A DNA stretch of 64,000 bases from JAAYZM01 sp964510785 (GCA_964510785.1 CAZECM010000009.1:4161-68160); one strand, 5' to 3'. Counted from the first letter of the stretch, positions 17,725 through 29,505 are shown. The notes: a model not told the origin generated them from the sequence alone. Translations and numbers: made by a program.

Positions 17725-20117
17725 GGAGGGAGGAGCTCTGGAGCGAGCGCGCCGATCACCGGATCCGGCTCGCCAGCCCGGCGCGCGCGTGGACGGAGGC
17801 GCTGCCGCTCGGCAACGGGCACCTCGCCGCGATGTGTTTCGCGGACCCCGGTGAGGACCGCTTCGCGCTCAACCACGACACCGTGTGGTCGGGCAGCCCG
17901 CGCAACGAGCGGGGCCGGTTCCTCGTGGACCCTCAGGTCGCGGCCACCGCGATCGCCGAGGCCCGCGCGGCCCTCGCCGTAGGCGACCGGACGGGGGCCG
18001 ACGACGCGCTCCGGCGGCTCCAGGCCGGCTACGGCCAAGCGTTCCTCCCGCTCGGCGACCTGCACGTACGGCGCTCGAGCGCACCCGCGCTGCACCGACG
18101 CGAGCTCGACCTCTCGCGCGCCGTCCACACGTCGCTCGCCGAGGACGGCTCGTTGCGGCGCAGCTATGTGAGCGCGCCCGACGGTGTGCTCGTGGTCGAG
18201 TCGACCTTCCCCGCCCCGAGCGACGTGACGGTGAGCTTCGAGCACCGGCTGCACGAGCTGCGGCGCACCGCGACGGGGACCGTGCTCGAGGTGCGGTTGC
18301 GCGCCCCGTCCGACGTCGCCCCCCACCACGAGGCCGCCGAGCCCCCCGTGTCGTGGAGCGCGGTGCCGGGCGACGCCGTCCAGGCCGTGGTCCAGCTCGT
18401 CGCGGTGACCGACGGCCGGGTGCGCGTGGTGGGCGGCACGCTCGCGGTCGAGGGAGCCACCCGACTGCGGGTGCTGCTCGCGTGCGAGACCACGTTCCAG
18501 GGCGTGGGCCTCGTGCCCGACGGCGACGTCGAGGCGGCCGCTGCGCGTGCCACGGACCGGCTCTGCGCCGCGGCACGGGTCGATCCCGCCGAGCTGCTCG
18601 CCCGCCACGTGGCCGACCATGCGGCCCTCTACGACAGGTTCGAGCTGTCGCTGCCCGCCGTCGGGCACGATGCTCGTCCCGATACCGCGGCGCGCCTCGC
18701 CGCCGCGCGAGTGACCGGCGCACCCATGGCCGCCGACCCTGCGCTCGCGGCGCTGCTCGTGCACTACGGGCGCTACCTGCTCGTCGCCTCGTCGCGTCTC
18801 GGCTCGCTCCCCGCGACGCTCCAGGGCGTGTGGAACACCGAGCTGCGCCCGCCGTGGAGCAGCAGCTACACGGTCAACATCAACACGCAGATGAACTACT
18901 GGGGCGCTGAGACGGCCGCGCTCGGTGAGTGCCACGAACCGCTCGCCGACCTCGTGGCGGCGCTCGCGCGCAACGGCACCGAGGTGGCCGGGCGGCTCTA
19001 CGGGGCGCGCGGCTGGGTGGCCCACCACAACGTCGACGCGTGGGCGTTCGCCTCGCCCGTGGGGCAGGGGGTGGCTGACCCCGCGTGGGCGTTCTGGCCC
19101 ATGGCGGGTCCGTGGCTCGCGGCGCACCTGCTCGAGCGGGTGCGGTTCGCGGGGCCCGCCGCACGGCGGGCCGAGCTCGCCGCCGAGGCCTGGCCCGTGG
19201 TCGCCGGGGTGGTCGCCTTCCTGCGGGACTGGGTGGTCGAGCTCGAGCCAGGGGTGTGGGGCAGCCCGCTCGCGACCTCGCCCGAGAACGTGTTCCTGGT
19301 CGGCGAGGAAGGGCGGCACGCCGCGGTCGCCCGGCACGCCGCCATGGACGGCGAGCTCGTGCACGACGTCGCCGTCGGCGCCCTCGAGCTCGCCGAGATC
19401 CTCCGGCGCCAGGCTGATCCCACGGCGGTCGAGGCCGCGTGGCTCATCGATCACGTCGCGCTGCTGCGCGTGGGTGCGGACGGCGGGATTGCCGAGTGGT
19501 ACGACGACGAGACCCCGACCGACCCGCACCACCGGCACGTCTCGATGCTCTACGGCACCTTCCCCGGCGCCCGCGAGCTGTCCGCCGCAGAGCGCGCCGC
19601 GACGAGCCGCTCCCTCGACCTGCGCGGCGACGACTCGACCGGCTGGTCGCTCGTGTGGAAGATCGCCCTGCGAGCCCGGCTCGGTCAGGGCGCGCAGGTC
19701 GGGGACCTGCTCGAGCTCCTCGCGCGGGACGCCGTCGGGTCCACCGCCGCGCACGCGGGCGGTCTCTACCCGAACCTGTTCGCCGCGCACCCGCCGTTCC
19801 AGATCGACGGCAACCTCGGCTTCGTGGGGGCGGCGCTCGAGTGCCTCGTGCAGTCGCACCGGCGAGACGGCGGGCGCACGGTGATCGAGCTGCTGCCCGC
19901 GCTGCCGCCAGCGTGGGCCACCGGGTCCGTCCGCGGCGTGCGCGTGCGTGGCGGCCTCAGCCTCGACCTCGCCTGGCGGGACGGGGTGGTGGAACGCGTC
20001 GAGCTCTTCGCCGAGCCCGGAGCCGAGCCGGTGACCGTCCTCGTGCGCGGCGGCGGCCTCGACACCGCCGTCGACGTGCCGGGCGGTGGCCAGGCCGTCC
20101 TGCTCGCCCGGCCCTGA
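17721..20117 (+). CDS. GH95 alpha-L-fucosidase
   Basis: A 798-residue GH95 enzyme (alpha-1,2-L-fucosidase; some members are alpha-L-galactosidases). The family N-terminus reads WTEALPLGNGHLAAM and NHDTVWSG. Catalytic residues by comparison with the bifidobacterial enzyme are N386 and N388 in TVNINTQMNYWG, the acid E522 in ATSPENVF, and D696 in FQIDGNLGF. There is no signal peptide, so it acts in the cytosol. The GTG start overlaps the GH31 stop in a GTGA, indicating coupled translation. Together with GH31 it fits trimming of fucosylated xyloglucan side chains. The next ATG would remove the conserved N-terminus. Confidence 0.9.
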   Translation: MRREELWSERADHRIRLASPARAWTEALPLGNGHLAAMCFADPGEDRFALNHDTVWSGSPRNERGRFLVDPQVAATAIAEARAALAVGDRTGADDALRRLQAGYGQAFLPLGDLHVRRSSAPALHRRELDLSRAVHTSLAEDGSLRRSYVSAPDGVLVVESTFPAPSDVTVSFEHRLHELRRTATGTVLEVRLRAPSDVAPHHEAAEPPVSWSAVPGDAVQAVVQLVAVTDGRVRVVGGTLAVEGATRLRVLLACETTFQGVGLVPDGDVEAAAARATDRLCAAARVDPAELLARHVADHAALYDRFELSLPAVGHDARPDTAARLAAARVTGAPMAADPALAALLVHYGRYLLVASSRLGSLPATLQGVWNTELRPPWSSSYTVNINTQMNYWGAETAALGECHEPLADLVAALARNGTEVAGRLYGARGWVAHHNVDAWAFASPVGQGVADPAWAFWPMAGPWLAAHLLERVRFAGPAARRAELAAEAWPVVAGVVAFLRDWVVELEPGVWGSPLATSPENVFLVGEEGRHAAVARHAAMDGELVHDVAVGALELAEILRRQADPTAVEAAWLIDHVALLRVGADGGIAEWYDDETPTDPHHRHVSMLYGTFPGARELSAAERAATSRSLDLRGDDSTGWSLVWKIALRARLGQGAQVGDLLELLARDAVGSTAAHAGGLYPNLFAAHPPFQIDGNLGFVGAALECLVQSHRRDGGRTVIELLPALPPAWATGSVRGVRVRGGLSLDLAWRDGVVERVELFAEPGAEPVTVLVRGGGLDTAVDVPGGGQAVLLARP

Positions 20118-20139
20118 CCCACCGTCCCCGCGCCCCCCG

Positions 20140-20224
20140 GCGTAGCCGAGGGAGCGAACGCAGTGATCGATTGCGTGCGTCTGACGCACGCAGTCGTTCA
20201 CTGTGTTCGCCGGGTCAACTACGC
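20140..20224. repeat. Large hairpin overlapping the gcv promoter
   Basis: Bases 20154-20181 pair with 20183-20210: 28 positions, of which 25 are Watson-Crick, two G-U and one a mismatch, around a single central base. An outer 6-base helix joins GCGTAG (20140-20145) to CTACGC (20219-20224). It can end GH95 transcription, although no T-run follows. Its right arm also contains the -35 region of the gcv promoter, so it could equally be an operator. Confidence 0.75.
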
Positions 20225-20225
20225 T
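20197..20225 (+). promoter_or_regulatory. Promoter of the gcvPTH operon
   Basis: TTCACT (20197-20202) and TACGCT (20220-20225) are 17 bases apart. A start near 20232 would place the glycine riboswitch at the beginning of the transcript. The -35 is inside the large hairpin. Confidence 0.5.
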
Positions 20226-20257
20226 GTGACCCACAACCTCATATCGCGCTGCACGAA

Positions 20258-20506
20258 CCGCGGCGGGAGAGTCCTCTCCCGCTGAGCCCCCACCTAGGGG
20301 CACGACGGCGAGGCGCCGAAGGAGCAACCCTCCCCGGGAATCTCTCAGGCCCACGTACCGCCGCGGCGAGGCACATCTGGAAAGCGGCCGCCCACGCGGC
20401 CCACCGACGGTGCAAGCCACCGCCACCGCGCCCACCCGGCGCGGGAGCGGCAGGCAAAACTCTCAGGTCGACGCCTCGCGTCGGATGACAGATCGGGGAG
20501 GTCCTC
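20258..20506 (+). promoter_or_regulatory. Tandem glycine riboswitch
   Basis: Two gcvT-type aptamers in tandem. The first has GGGAGAGTC, GCCGAAGGAGCAA and AATCTCTCAGG (20264-20350); the second has the TCTGGAAAG entry, CGACGGTGCAAGCC and AAACTCTCAGG (20374-20467), ending with GACAGATCGGGG. These are the conserved cores of the glycine-binding family. It lies directly before gcvP, whose product degrades glycine, so glycine should switch expression on. The segment after the second aptamer (GGGGAGGTCCTCCGAAACCCC-like pairing, 20495-20515) is the likely expression platform near the ribosome site. Confidence 0.92.
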
Positions 20507-20535
20507 CGAAACCCCGGACCCCTGGAGCCCAGCCC

Positions 20536-23561
<3,026 letters not shown>

Positions 23562-23565
<4 letters not shown>

Positions 23566-24701
23566 CCGCCCCCACCTCCCCGCTGCTCGACGAGCACGTC
23601 GCTCTCGGCGCCACGCTCACGGACTTCGCCGGCTGGCAGATGCCGCTGCGCTACACCTCGGACATCGCGGAGCACCAGGCCGTGCGCCAGGCCGCCGGGC
23701 TCTTCGACCTGTCGCACATGGGCGAGATCGCCGTCGTCGGGCCCCAGGCCGCCCGCGCCCTCGACCACGCGCTCGTGGGCAACCTGACCGCGCTCGCCGT
23801 CGGCCGCGCGCGCTACTCGATGCTGTGCCAGCCCGACGGCGCGGTGATCGACGACGTCGTGGTGTACCGCCTGGCCGAGGAGCGGTTCCTCGTCGTGGCC
23901 AACGCGTCGAACGCCGCTGTCGTGCTCGCCGAGCTCGTCGAGCGGGCGGCTGGCTTCCAGGCGCAGGTGATCGACATGTCGCTCGAGACCGCCCTCGTCG
24001 CCGTCCAGGGACCGCGCGCGCTCGAGATCGTGAGCCTCGTCGCGCCCGGTCAGCACGGGGTGCTCGAGGGCATGCCGTACTACGCCTCGGCGACGGTGCG
24101 CGTGCTCGGCCAGGACGTGCTCGTCTCGCGCACGGGCTACACGGGTGAGGACGGCTTCGAGCTCTACGTGCCGAACACGCTCGCCGCACCGCTGTGGCGC
24201 GCCCTCCTCGAGGCCGGCACGCCCCTCGGCCTCGTCCCGGCCGGGCTCGCCGCGCGCGACTCGCTGCGTCTCGAGGCGGGGATGCCGCTCTACGGCAACG
24301 AGCTCGACCGCACCACGACCCCGTTCGAGGCGGGCCTCGGGCGTGTGGTGAAGCTCGACAAGACCGACGACGACGGCGCCCCGCTCGACTTCGTGGGCCG
24401 TGCGGCGCTCGAGTCGCGCAAGGGTGCCCAGCCCGCCCGCGTGCTCGTCGGCCTGCAGGGTCTCGGTCGCCGGGCGGCGCGCGCCGGGTACCCCGTGGTG
24501 CGGGGCAGCGGGGCGGACGCCGTCGTCGTCGGCACCGTGACCTCTGGCGCTCCGTCACCCACGCTCGGCTACCCTGTCGCGCTCGCCTACGTCACGCCGG
24601 AGGTGGGCGCGGAGGGCACGGAGCTCGGAGTGGACGTGCGCGGTCGCGCCGAACCGTTCCGTGTGGTGCGCTATCCGTTCTACCGTCGTTCCCAGGACTG
24701 A
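23562..24701 (+). CDS. gcvT: Aminomethyltransferase, T-protein
   Basis: A 379-residue T-protein, which moves the one-carbon unit from aminomethyl-lipoyl-GcvH to tetrahydrofolate and releases ammonia. Family features are DFAGWQMPLRY at the start, SHMGEIAV, the folate-site aspartate region YTGEDGFELYVP, RDSLRLEAGMPLYG, and the C-terminal barrel ending in PFYRR. The ATG at 23562 overlaps the gcvP stop as ATGA and has GGAG 8 bases upstream, so the two are translationally coupled. The length is typical. Confidence 0.96.
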
Positions 24702-24724
24702 CCCACCACCCGAAGGAGATCCGC

Positions 24725-25096
24725 ATGGCCACGTTCCCCGCACACCTGCGCTACACCGCCGAGCACGAGTGGATCGACGACTCGATCCCCACCACGATCG
24801 GCATCACCGACACGGCCACCGAGGCGCTCGGCGACATCGTGTACCTCGAGCTGCCGTCCGTGGGTGAGGACATCGTCGCGGGCGCCGTCATCGGCGAGGT
24901 GGAGTCCACGAAGTCGGTCTCTGAGCTCTTCTCGCCCGTCTCGGGCATCGTCACGGAGGTCAACCAGGCGGCCATCGACGACCCCTCGATCGTCAACGCC
25001 GACCCGTACGGCGACGGCTGGCTCATGAAGGTGCAGGTCAGCGCCGAGGGAGAGCTTCTCGACGCCGACGCGTACGAGGCACTCGCCCAGGGGTAA
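24725..25096 (+). CDS. gcvH: Glycine cleavage system H-protein
   Basis: A 123-residue lipoyl carrier of the glycine cleavage system. The lipoylated lysine is K63 in GEVESTKSVSEL, and the N-terminal YTAEHEW is typical. It lies 23 bases after gcvT with GAAGGAGAT as ribosome site, completing a gcvP-gcvT-gcvH operon. The L-protein (lipoamide dehydrogenase) is not in the window; it is normally shared with other complexes. No serine hydroxymethyltransferase or serine deaminase gene follows. Confidence 0.96.
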   Translation: MATFPAHLRYTAEHEWIDDSIPTTIGITDTATEALGDIVYLELPSVGEDIVAGAVIGEVESTKSVSELFSPVSGIVTEVNQAAIDDPSIVNADPYGDGWLMKVQVSAEGELLDADAYEALAQG

Positions 25097-25228
25097 CCTG
25101 CAGAGAACCCACATGGGAAAAATCGTGGGTGAGAATCGCGTCATGACTGGACCACTCGGCCCTCTCTTTAGGTGAAGGCACTCGCTGCGGACCCCCACAA
25201 CCTGGTCCGCCGCACTACGGGAGGTTGT

Positions 25229-25471
25229 ATGTCCGCTATCACGCTGAGTCCCACGGATCGGGACCACGTCGTCTATGTGGAGCCGCTGACGCGCCGGGAG
25301 AAGGTGGTCCTCTCGCGGCTCTCGGAGAACTCGACCCTGGAGGAGCTCGCCGCTGAGCTCTTCGTCTCGCGCAACACGGTCAAGTCGCAGGTCCGATCCG
25401 TCTATCGCAAGATCGGTGTCTCGACCCGTGCCGAGGCCGTCGCCTGGGCCAAGGAGGCCGGTCTCCGCTGA
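25229..25471 (+). CDS. Stand-alone LuxR/GerE-type DNA-binding protein
   Basis: An 80-residue protein that is almost only a GerE helix-turn-helix: LTRREKVVLSRLSENSTLEELAAELFVSRNTVKSQVRSVYRKIGVSTRAEAV. There is no receiver or sensor domain. The ATG at 25229 has GGGAGG at 4-5 base spacing; a GTG at 25172 would add 19 residues. The upstream leader has an inverted repeat ACCCAC/GTGGGT (25107-25112 and 25125-25130) that may be a dimeric operator, possibly for itself. It may need a partner, or bind DNA constitutively. The target genes are unknown. Confidence 0.75.
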   Translation: MSAITLSPTDRDHVVYVEPLTRREKVVLSRLSENSTLEELAAELFVSRNTVKSQVRSVYRKIGVSTRAEAVAWAKEAGLR

Positions 25472-25536
25472 CCTGCCCCCCGCCCAGCTGGTGGCCCGAC
25501 TCCCATGGCAGCGTGTCCACCTGAGAAACTGCGCGC

Positions 25537-25956
25537 ATGCTGCATGCCGAGACGCGCACCCTCGTGGTCGCCGGGGCGGTCGTCGACCACCTCGACGTAC
25601 CGACGATGCTGCTCGCGGCACGCCGTGCCAAGCCCGTCTCGCTCGCCGGCCGGTGGGAGTTCCCCGGGGGCAAGGTCGAACCCGGTGAGGAACCCCGCGA
25701 CGCATTGCACCGCGAACTCGCCGAGGAGCTCGGGGTTGCGGTCACCCTGGGCCGCGAGCACGTCGGGCCCGACGACGGCGCCTGGATCCTCTCTGAGAAG
25801 TACGTGATGCGGCTCTGGCTCGCGACCGTGGCGTCCGGAGAACCGGCACCTCTCGTCGAGCACGACGAGCTGCGCTGGCTCGGCCAGGGGCAGTGGCTCT
25901 CCGTCCCGTGGCTCGACGCCGACGTCCGCATCGTCGAGGCCCTCGCGACCAGCTGA
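25537..25956 (+). CDS. Nudix hydrolase (MutT-like)
   Basis: A 139-residue Nudix protein related to 8-oxo-dGTP diphosphatase MutT. The Nudix box spans G44-V67 (GGKVEPGEEPRDALHRELAE plus ELGV) with the metal-binding REXXEE glutamates. Before it comes GRWEFPGG, which is typical of the MutT/YvcI group that removes oxidised nucleotides from the pool. It ends with WLDADVRIV, a usual MutT tail. It stands alone, followed by an intergenic repeat. The true substrate could also be another nucleoside diphosphate derivative. Confidence 0.85.
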   Translation: MLHAETRTLVVAGAVVDHLDVPTMLLAARRAKPVSLAGRWEFPGGKVEPGEEPRDALHRELAEELGVAVTLGREHVGPDDGAWILSEKYVMRLWLATVASGEPAPLVEHDELRWLGQGQWLSVPWLDADVRIVEALATS

Positions 25957-25965
25957 CTTCCCACC

Positions 25966-26080
25966 CGTCGAGGTAGTGACGATCCCCCGAGGTAGTGACG
26001 GCGGTCGCGAAGTAGAGAGGTCGGTAGCCTCTCGTTCGCGATCGCCGTCTCTATCTCGCGACGTACGTCTCTACTTCGGC
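25966..26080. repeat. GAGGTAG palindromic intergenic repeat, copy B
   Basis: Units CGAGGTAGTGACG occur at 25970-25982 and 25988-26000, a variant CGAAGTAGAGA at 26008-26018, and inverted units near 26048-26058 and 26068-26078. CGAAGTAGAGA pairs perfectly with 26068-26078 (11 bases). It lies between the convergent Nudix gene and metE and may act as a bidirectional terminator. Confidence 0.6.
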
Positions 26081-26099
26081 GGGGTGGGGAGGTGGGGGG

Positions 26100-28436
26100 T
26101 TAGCGGGGGTTGCTTGCGAGCAACGACGCGCGGGTCTCTTCGGCGGCGGCGACGACGTTGCGCAGCGACGCCTCGACCTCGGCGTAGCCGCGGGTCTTGA
26201 GGCCGCAGTCCGGGTTGACCCACAGCTTGGCGGGGTCCACGGAGCGCACGGCGGCCTCGAGGAGCGACGCGACCTCGTCCTGCGAGGGCACGCGCGGCGA
26301 GTGGATGTCATACACGCCCGGCCCGATCCCGCGCTCGTAGCCCTGCGCCGCGATGTCCTCGAGGATCTCCATCTTCGAGCGCGCCGCCTCGATGGACGTC
26401 ACGTCCGCGTCGAGCGCGTCGATCGCCCCGAACACGGCCCCGAACTCGGAGTAGCACAGGTGCGTGTGGATCTGCGTGTCCGGCCGCACCCCGGAGGTCG
26501 CGAGCCGGAACGAGCGCACGGCCCAGTCGAGGTAGGCCGCCTGGGCGGAGGCGTCGAGCGGCAGCAGCTCCCGCAGCGCCGGCTCGTCGACCTGCACCAC
26601 GGCGATCCCGGCCGCCTCGAGGTCGACGATCTCGTCTCGCAGCGCGAGCGCCACCTGCGCCGCGGTGTCCGCGAGCGGCTGGTCGTCGCGCACGAAGGAC
26701 CACGCGAGGATCGTCACCGGCCCGGTCAGCATGCCCTTGACGGGCCTGTCCGTGAGCGACGCCGTGTACGCGGACCACTCCACCGTGAAGGGTGCCGGTC
26801 GTGACACGTCCCCCCACAGCAGCGAGGGCCGCGTGCACCGCGAGCCGTAGGACTGCACCCAGCCGTGCGCCGTGACCGCGAAGCCGTCGAAGTTCTCCGC
26901 GAAGTACTGCACCATGTCGTTGCGCTCCGGCTCGCCGTGCACGATGACATCGAGCCCGATCTCCTCCTGCAGCGCGACCACGTGGCGGATCTCGGCGCGC
27001 ATCGCCTCGGCGTAGTCGGCGTCGGACAGCTCGCCACGCACGTTCGCCGCGCGGGCCTTGCGGATCTCGCCCGTCTGCGGGAACGACCCGATCGTCGTGG
27101 TCGGCAGCGGCGGGAGGCCGAGCCGGGTGCGCTGCGCGGCGGACCGCTCCGCGAAGTCACCGCGTCGGGCGTCGGCGTCCGTCAGTGCGGCGACGCGCGC
27201 ACGGACAGGATCGACGACGACGCCGGTCGCCCGGGCACGTGCGGCCAGCGCGGCCCGGGACTCGGTCACGGCGTCGGCGATCGCTGCGCCGCCCTCGGTG
27301 AGCCCTCGGCCCAGCGTCACGAGCGCCCCGACCTTCTGGTCAGCGAACGCGAGCCACGAGCGCAGCCCGGCGTCCAGACCGGTCTCGAGCTCGACGTCGT
27401 GCGGCACGTGCTGCAGCGAGCACGACGACGCCGCCGCGATGCCCGCGGTCGTGAGGGTCTCGATGCACGCGAGCCGCTCGGCGGCCAGGCCGAGGTCCTC
27501 GCGCCAGACGTTGCGACCGTTCAGGACCCCGCCCACGAGCACCTTCGTCTCGAGGCCAGGCACGGCACCGGGCACGCGACCGCGCACGAGGTCGAACGCG
27601 ATCCCCTCGACCGGGCTGGCTGCAAGGGTCGCGAGCCCGGCGTCGGTGAGCTGCCCGAACGGCGTCGTCACGAGGATCGCCGGCCGTACGGACTGCGCGC
27701 CGAGGAACCCGTAGGCCCGCTCGGCCGCACGCTCGAGCTCCGCGCGCGACGTGCCCGTCGCGTCCGAGACGAGGGCCGGCTCGTCGAACTGGACCCAGGT
27801 CGCCCCGGCGGCGGCGAGCTCACGCAGCAGCTCCGCGTACGCGACGAGCAGGTCGTCGAGGCGGCGCAGGGGCGCGAAGCCGTCGGGCGAACCGGCCGCG
27901 GCCTTCGCGAGGGCGAGGAACGTCACGGGGCCGACGACGACGGGGCGCGTGAGGATGCCGTCCTCGCGCCCCTCGACGAACTCGTCGACGACCCGGCGCC
28001 CGGCAAGGGAGAAGCTCGTCGTCGGCGAGATCTCCGGGACGAGGTAGTGGTAGTTGGTGTCGAACCACTTCGTCATCTCGAGGGGCAGCTGGTCGCCCGC
28101 ACCACGGGCCAGCACGGAGTACGCGGCGAGGTCGAGGCCGCCGTCGGACACGAGTCCTGCGAAACGTTCCGGCACTGCACCGAAGGTGACCGCGGCGTCG
28201 AGCACCTGGTCGTAGAACGAGAAGTCGCTCGGGATCGCGGGGACGTCCGTGGCGAGCCCCAGCGTGGCGAGGCGCGCGCGGTTGGTCCGGCGCAGCTCCG
28301 CGGCCGCGGACTCGAGCTCGGCCTCGGTGGACCGGCCCGCCCAGAACGACTCGAGGGCGCGCTTGAGCTCGCGGCGGGGGCCGATGCGCGGGTAGCCGAG
28401 GATCGTCGCGGCGGGGAATGCGGGGGTGGTGGTCAC
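26100..28436 (-). CDS. metE: Cobalamin-independent methionine synthase
   Basis: A 778-residue MetE, which makes methionine from homocysteine with 5-methyltetrahydropteroyl-triglutamate as methyl donor. N-terminal and C-terminal barrels are both complete (LGYPRIGPRRELK at the start, TTTIGSFPQT in the middle). Zinc ligands are H659 and C661 in HTHLCYSEF, E683, and C744 in WVNPDCGLKTR. The GTG start overlaps the metF stop (GTGA), so metF and metE form a coupled operon in the order substrate-maker then synthase. Both are probably under the SAM-type leader upstream of metF. Confidence 0.96.
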   Translation of the reverse strand: MTTTPAFPAATILGYPRIGPRRELKRALESFWAGRSTEAELESAAAELRRTNRARLATLGLATDVPAIPSDFSFYDQVLDAAVTFGAVPERFAGLVSDGGLDLAAYSVLARGAGDQLPLEMTKWFDTNYHYLVPEISPTTSFSLAGRRVVDEFVEGREDGILTRPVVVGPVTFLALAKAAAGSPDGFAPLRRLDDLLVAYAELLRELAAAGATWVQFDEPALVSDATGTSRAELERAAERAYGFLGAQSVRPAILVTTPFGQLTDAGLATLAASPVEGIAFDLVRGRVPGAVPGLETKVLVGGVLNGRNVWREDLGLAAERLACIETLTTAGIAAASSCSLQHVPHDVELETGLDAGLRSWLAFADQKVGALVTLGRGLTEGGAAIADAVTESRAALAARARATGVVVDPVRARVAALTDADARRGDFAERSAAQRTRLGLPPLPTTTIGSFPQTGEIRKARAANVRGELSDADYAEAMRAEIRHVVALQEEIGLDVIVHGEPERNDMVQYFAENFDGFAVTAHGWVQSYGSRCTRPSLLWGDVSRPAPFTVEWSAYTASLTDRPVKGMLTGPVTILAWSFVRDDQPLADTAAQVALALRDEIVDLEAAGIAVVQVDEPALRELLPLDASAQAAYLDWAVRSFRLATSGVRPDTQIHTHLCYSEFGAVFGAIDALDADVTSIEAARSKMEILEDIAAQGYERGIGPGVYDIHSPRVPSQDEVASLLEAAVRSVDPAKLWVNPDCGLKTRGYAEVEASLRNVVAAAEETRASLLASNPR

Positions 28437-29368
28437 AGGATGTCCTTCGTGGTGGTGGTGCTGGGCAGGAGGTCGACGGCGTCGAGCAGGTCGAGCGCCG
28501 CCTCGTGGCGGTTGAACGTGTAGAGGTGGATGCCGGGGGCGCCGCCGTCGAGCACGGCCCGGACGAGCTCGGCCGTGGCGCGCACACCGGCGCGGTGGCG
28601 TGCCACGTCGTCGTCGGCGGAGGCGAGGAGTGCGAGCAGCTCGGACGGGACGGGCACCCCGGTGAGCTCTTGGACGCGCAGCAGGCGGGCGGGGCTCGTG
28701 GCCGGGATGATGCCCGGGATGATCGGGATCCGCACGCCGGCCCGGCGCGCCTCGCCCACGAGCTCGAGGTAGGACTCGGCGTCGAAGAAGAGCTGCGTGA
28801 TCGCGAAGTCGGCGCCCGCGGACTGCTTGTCGAGCAGCGCCTGGATGTCCTGCGCGCGCGAGGAGCCGGCGCCGTGGTTACCGCGCGGGAAGGCGGCGAC
28901 GGCGATCGACAGGGGGCGGACCGTCGCGCGCACGAACTGGGCGGGGGACTGGGCGCAGCGACGGGCCTCGATCTGGCGCAGCATCGTCACGAGCTCGGCT
29001 GCGGTGCGCAGCCCGTCGGGGTGCGCGTGCCAGCCCGCGCCCGGGGAAGGCGGGTCGCCGCGCAGCGCGAGGAAGGAGCGTACCCCGGCGTCGAGGAACT
29101 CCTCGACGACGGCGGCGATCTCGGCCCGGGACGTCGCGACGCAGGTCAGGTGCGCGATCGGGTTGAGCGACGTCTCGGCGAGGATCCGGGACACGAGCGC
29201 TCGCGTGGTCTCACGGGTGGAGCCCGAGGCGCCGTAGGTGACCGACACGAAGTCGGGGCGTGCCGCCTCGAGGTGCCGCACGGTGTCCCACAGCCGGGGC
29301 GCGGCACCGACGTCGCGCGGCGGGAAGAGCTCGAACGAGACCGTGGGTCTCTCTGTCGCGGGACTCAT
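28433..29368 (-). CDS. metF: 5,10-methylenetetrahydrofolate reductase
   Basis: About 311 residues. It is the flavoprotein that makes the 5-methyl-tetrahydrofolate used by MetE. Family motifs are VSFELFPPRD with the catalytic glutamate, FVSVTYGASGSTRE, AHLTCV, the FAD-binding LALRGDPP, and QLFFDAESYLELV followed by PIIPGIIP. The ATG at 29368 (MSPATERP) is preferred; a GTG at 29383 would add five residues. The ribosome site is weak, as might be expected if the riboswitch-like leader controls access. It is transcribed with metE. Confidence 0.94.
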   Translation of the reverse strand: MSPATERPTVSFELFPPRDVGAAPRLWDTVRHLEAARPDFVSVTYGASGSTRETTRALVSRILAETSLNPIAHLTCVATSRAEIAAVVEEFLDAGVRSFLALRGDPPSPGAGWHAHPDGLRTAAELVTMLRQIEARRCAQSPAQFVRATVRPLSIAVAAFPRGNHGAGSSRAQDIQALLDKQSAGADFAITQLFFDAESYLELVGEARRAGVRIPIIPGIIPATSPARLLRVQELTGVPVPSELLALLASADDDVARHRAGVRATAELVRAVLDGGAPGIHLYTFNRHEAALDLLDAVDLLPSTTTTKDIL

Positions 29369-29404
29369 GCCGCGACCGCCCACTGGTCACACCGGGTACA
29401 GCCG

Positions 29405-29505
29405 TCCATCGGACCTCTCCATCGGTCCTGGCGGAAGCACCCTCACCCTTGCGGGGGGTTGCTGCGACGTCAACGAGCCAGGTCTCTCGGTCGCTCTGGA
29501 TGGTG
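29405..29505 (-). promoter_or_regulatory. SAM-riboswitch-like leader of metF-metE
   Basis: On the minus strand the leader reads GAGAGACCTGGC (about 29488-29477), then a GTTGACGTCGCAGCAACC core, and later GGGTGCTTCCGCCAGGACC and AGAGGTCC. CCTGGC pairs with GCCAGG around the GCAACC and GGTGC elements that are conserved in SAM-I/SAM-IV riboswitches. Position (just before methionine genes) supports a SAM sensor. A covariance-model search would decide; I see only partial agreement with the classical consensus. Confidence 0.55.

Noticed and set aside
20410..20535. GcvP start at ATG 20410
   Set aside because: This would translate the second glycine aptamer; the family begins at GTG 20536, which has its own ribosome site.
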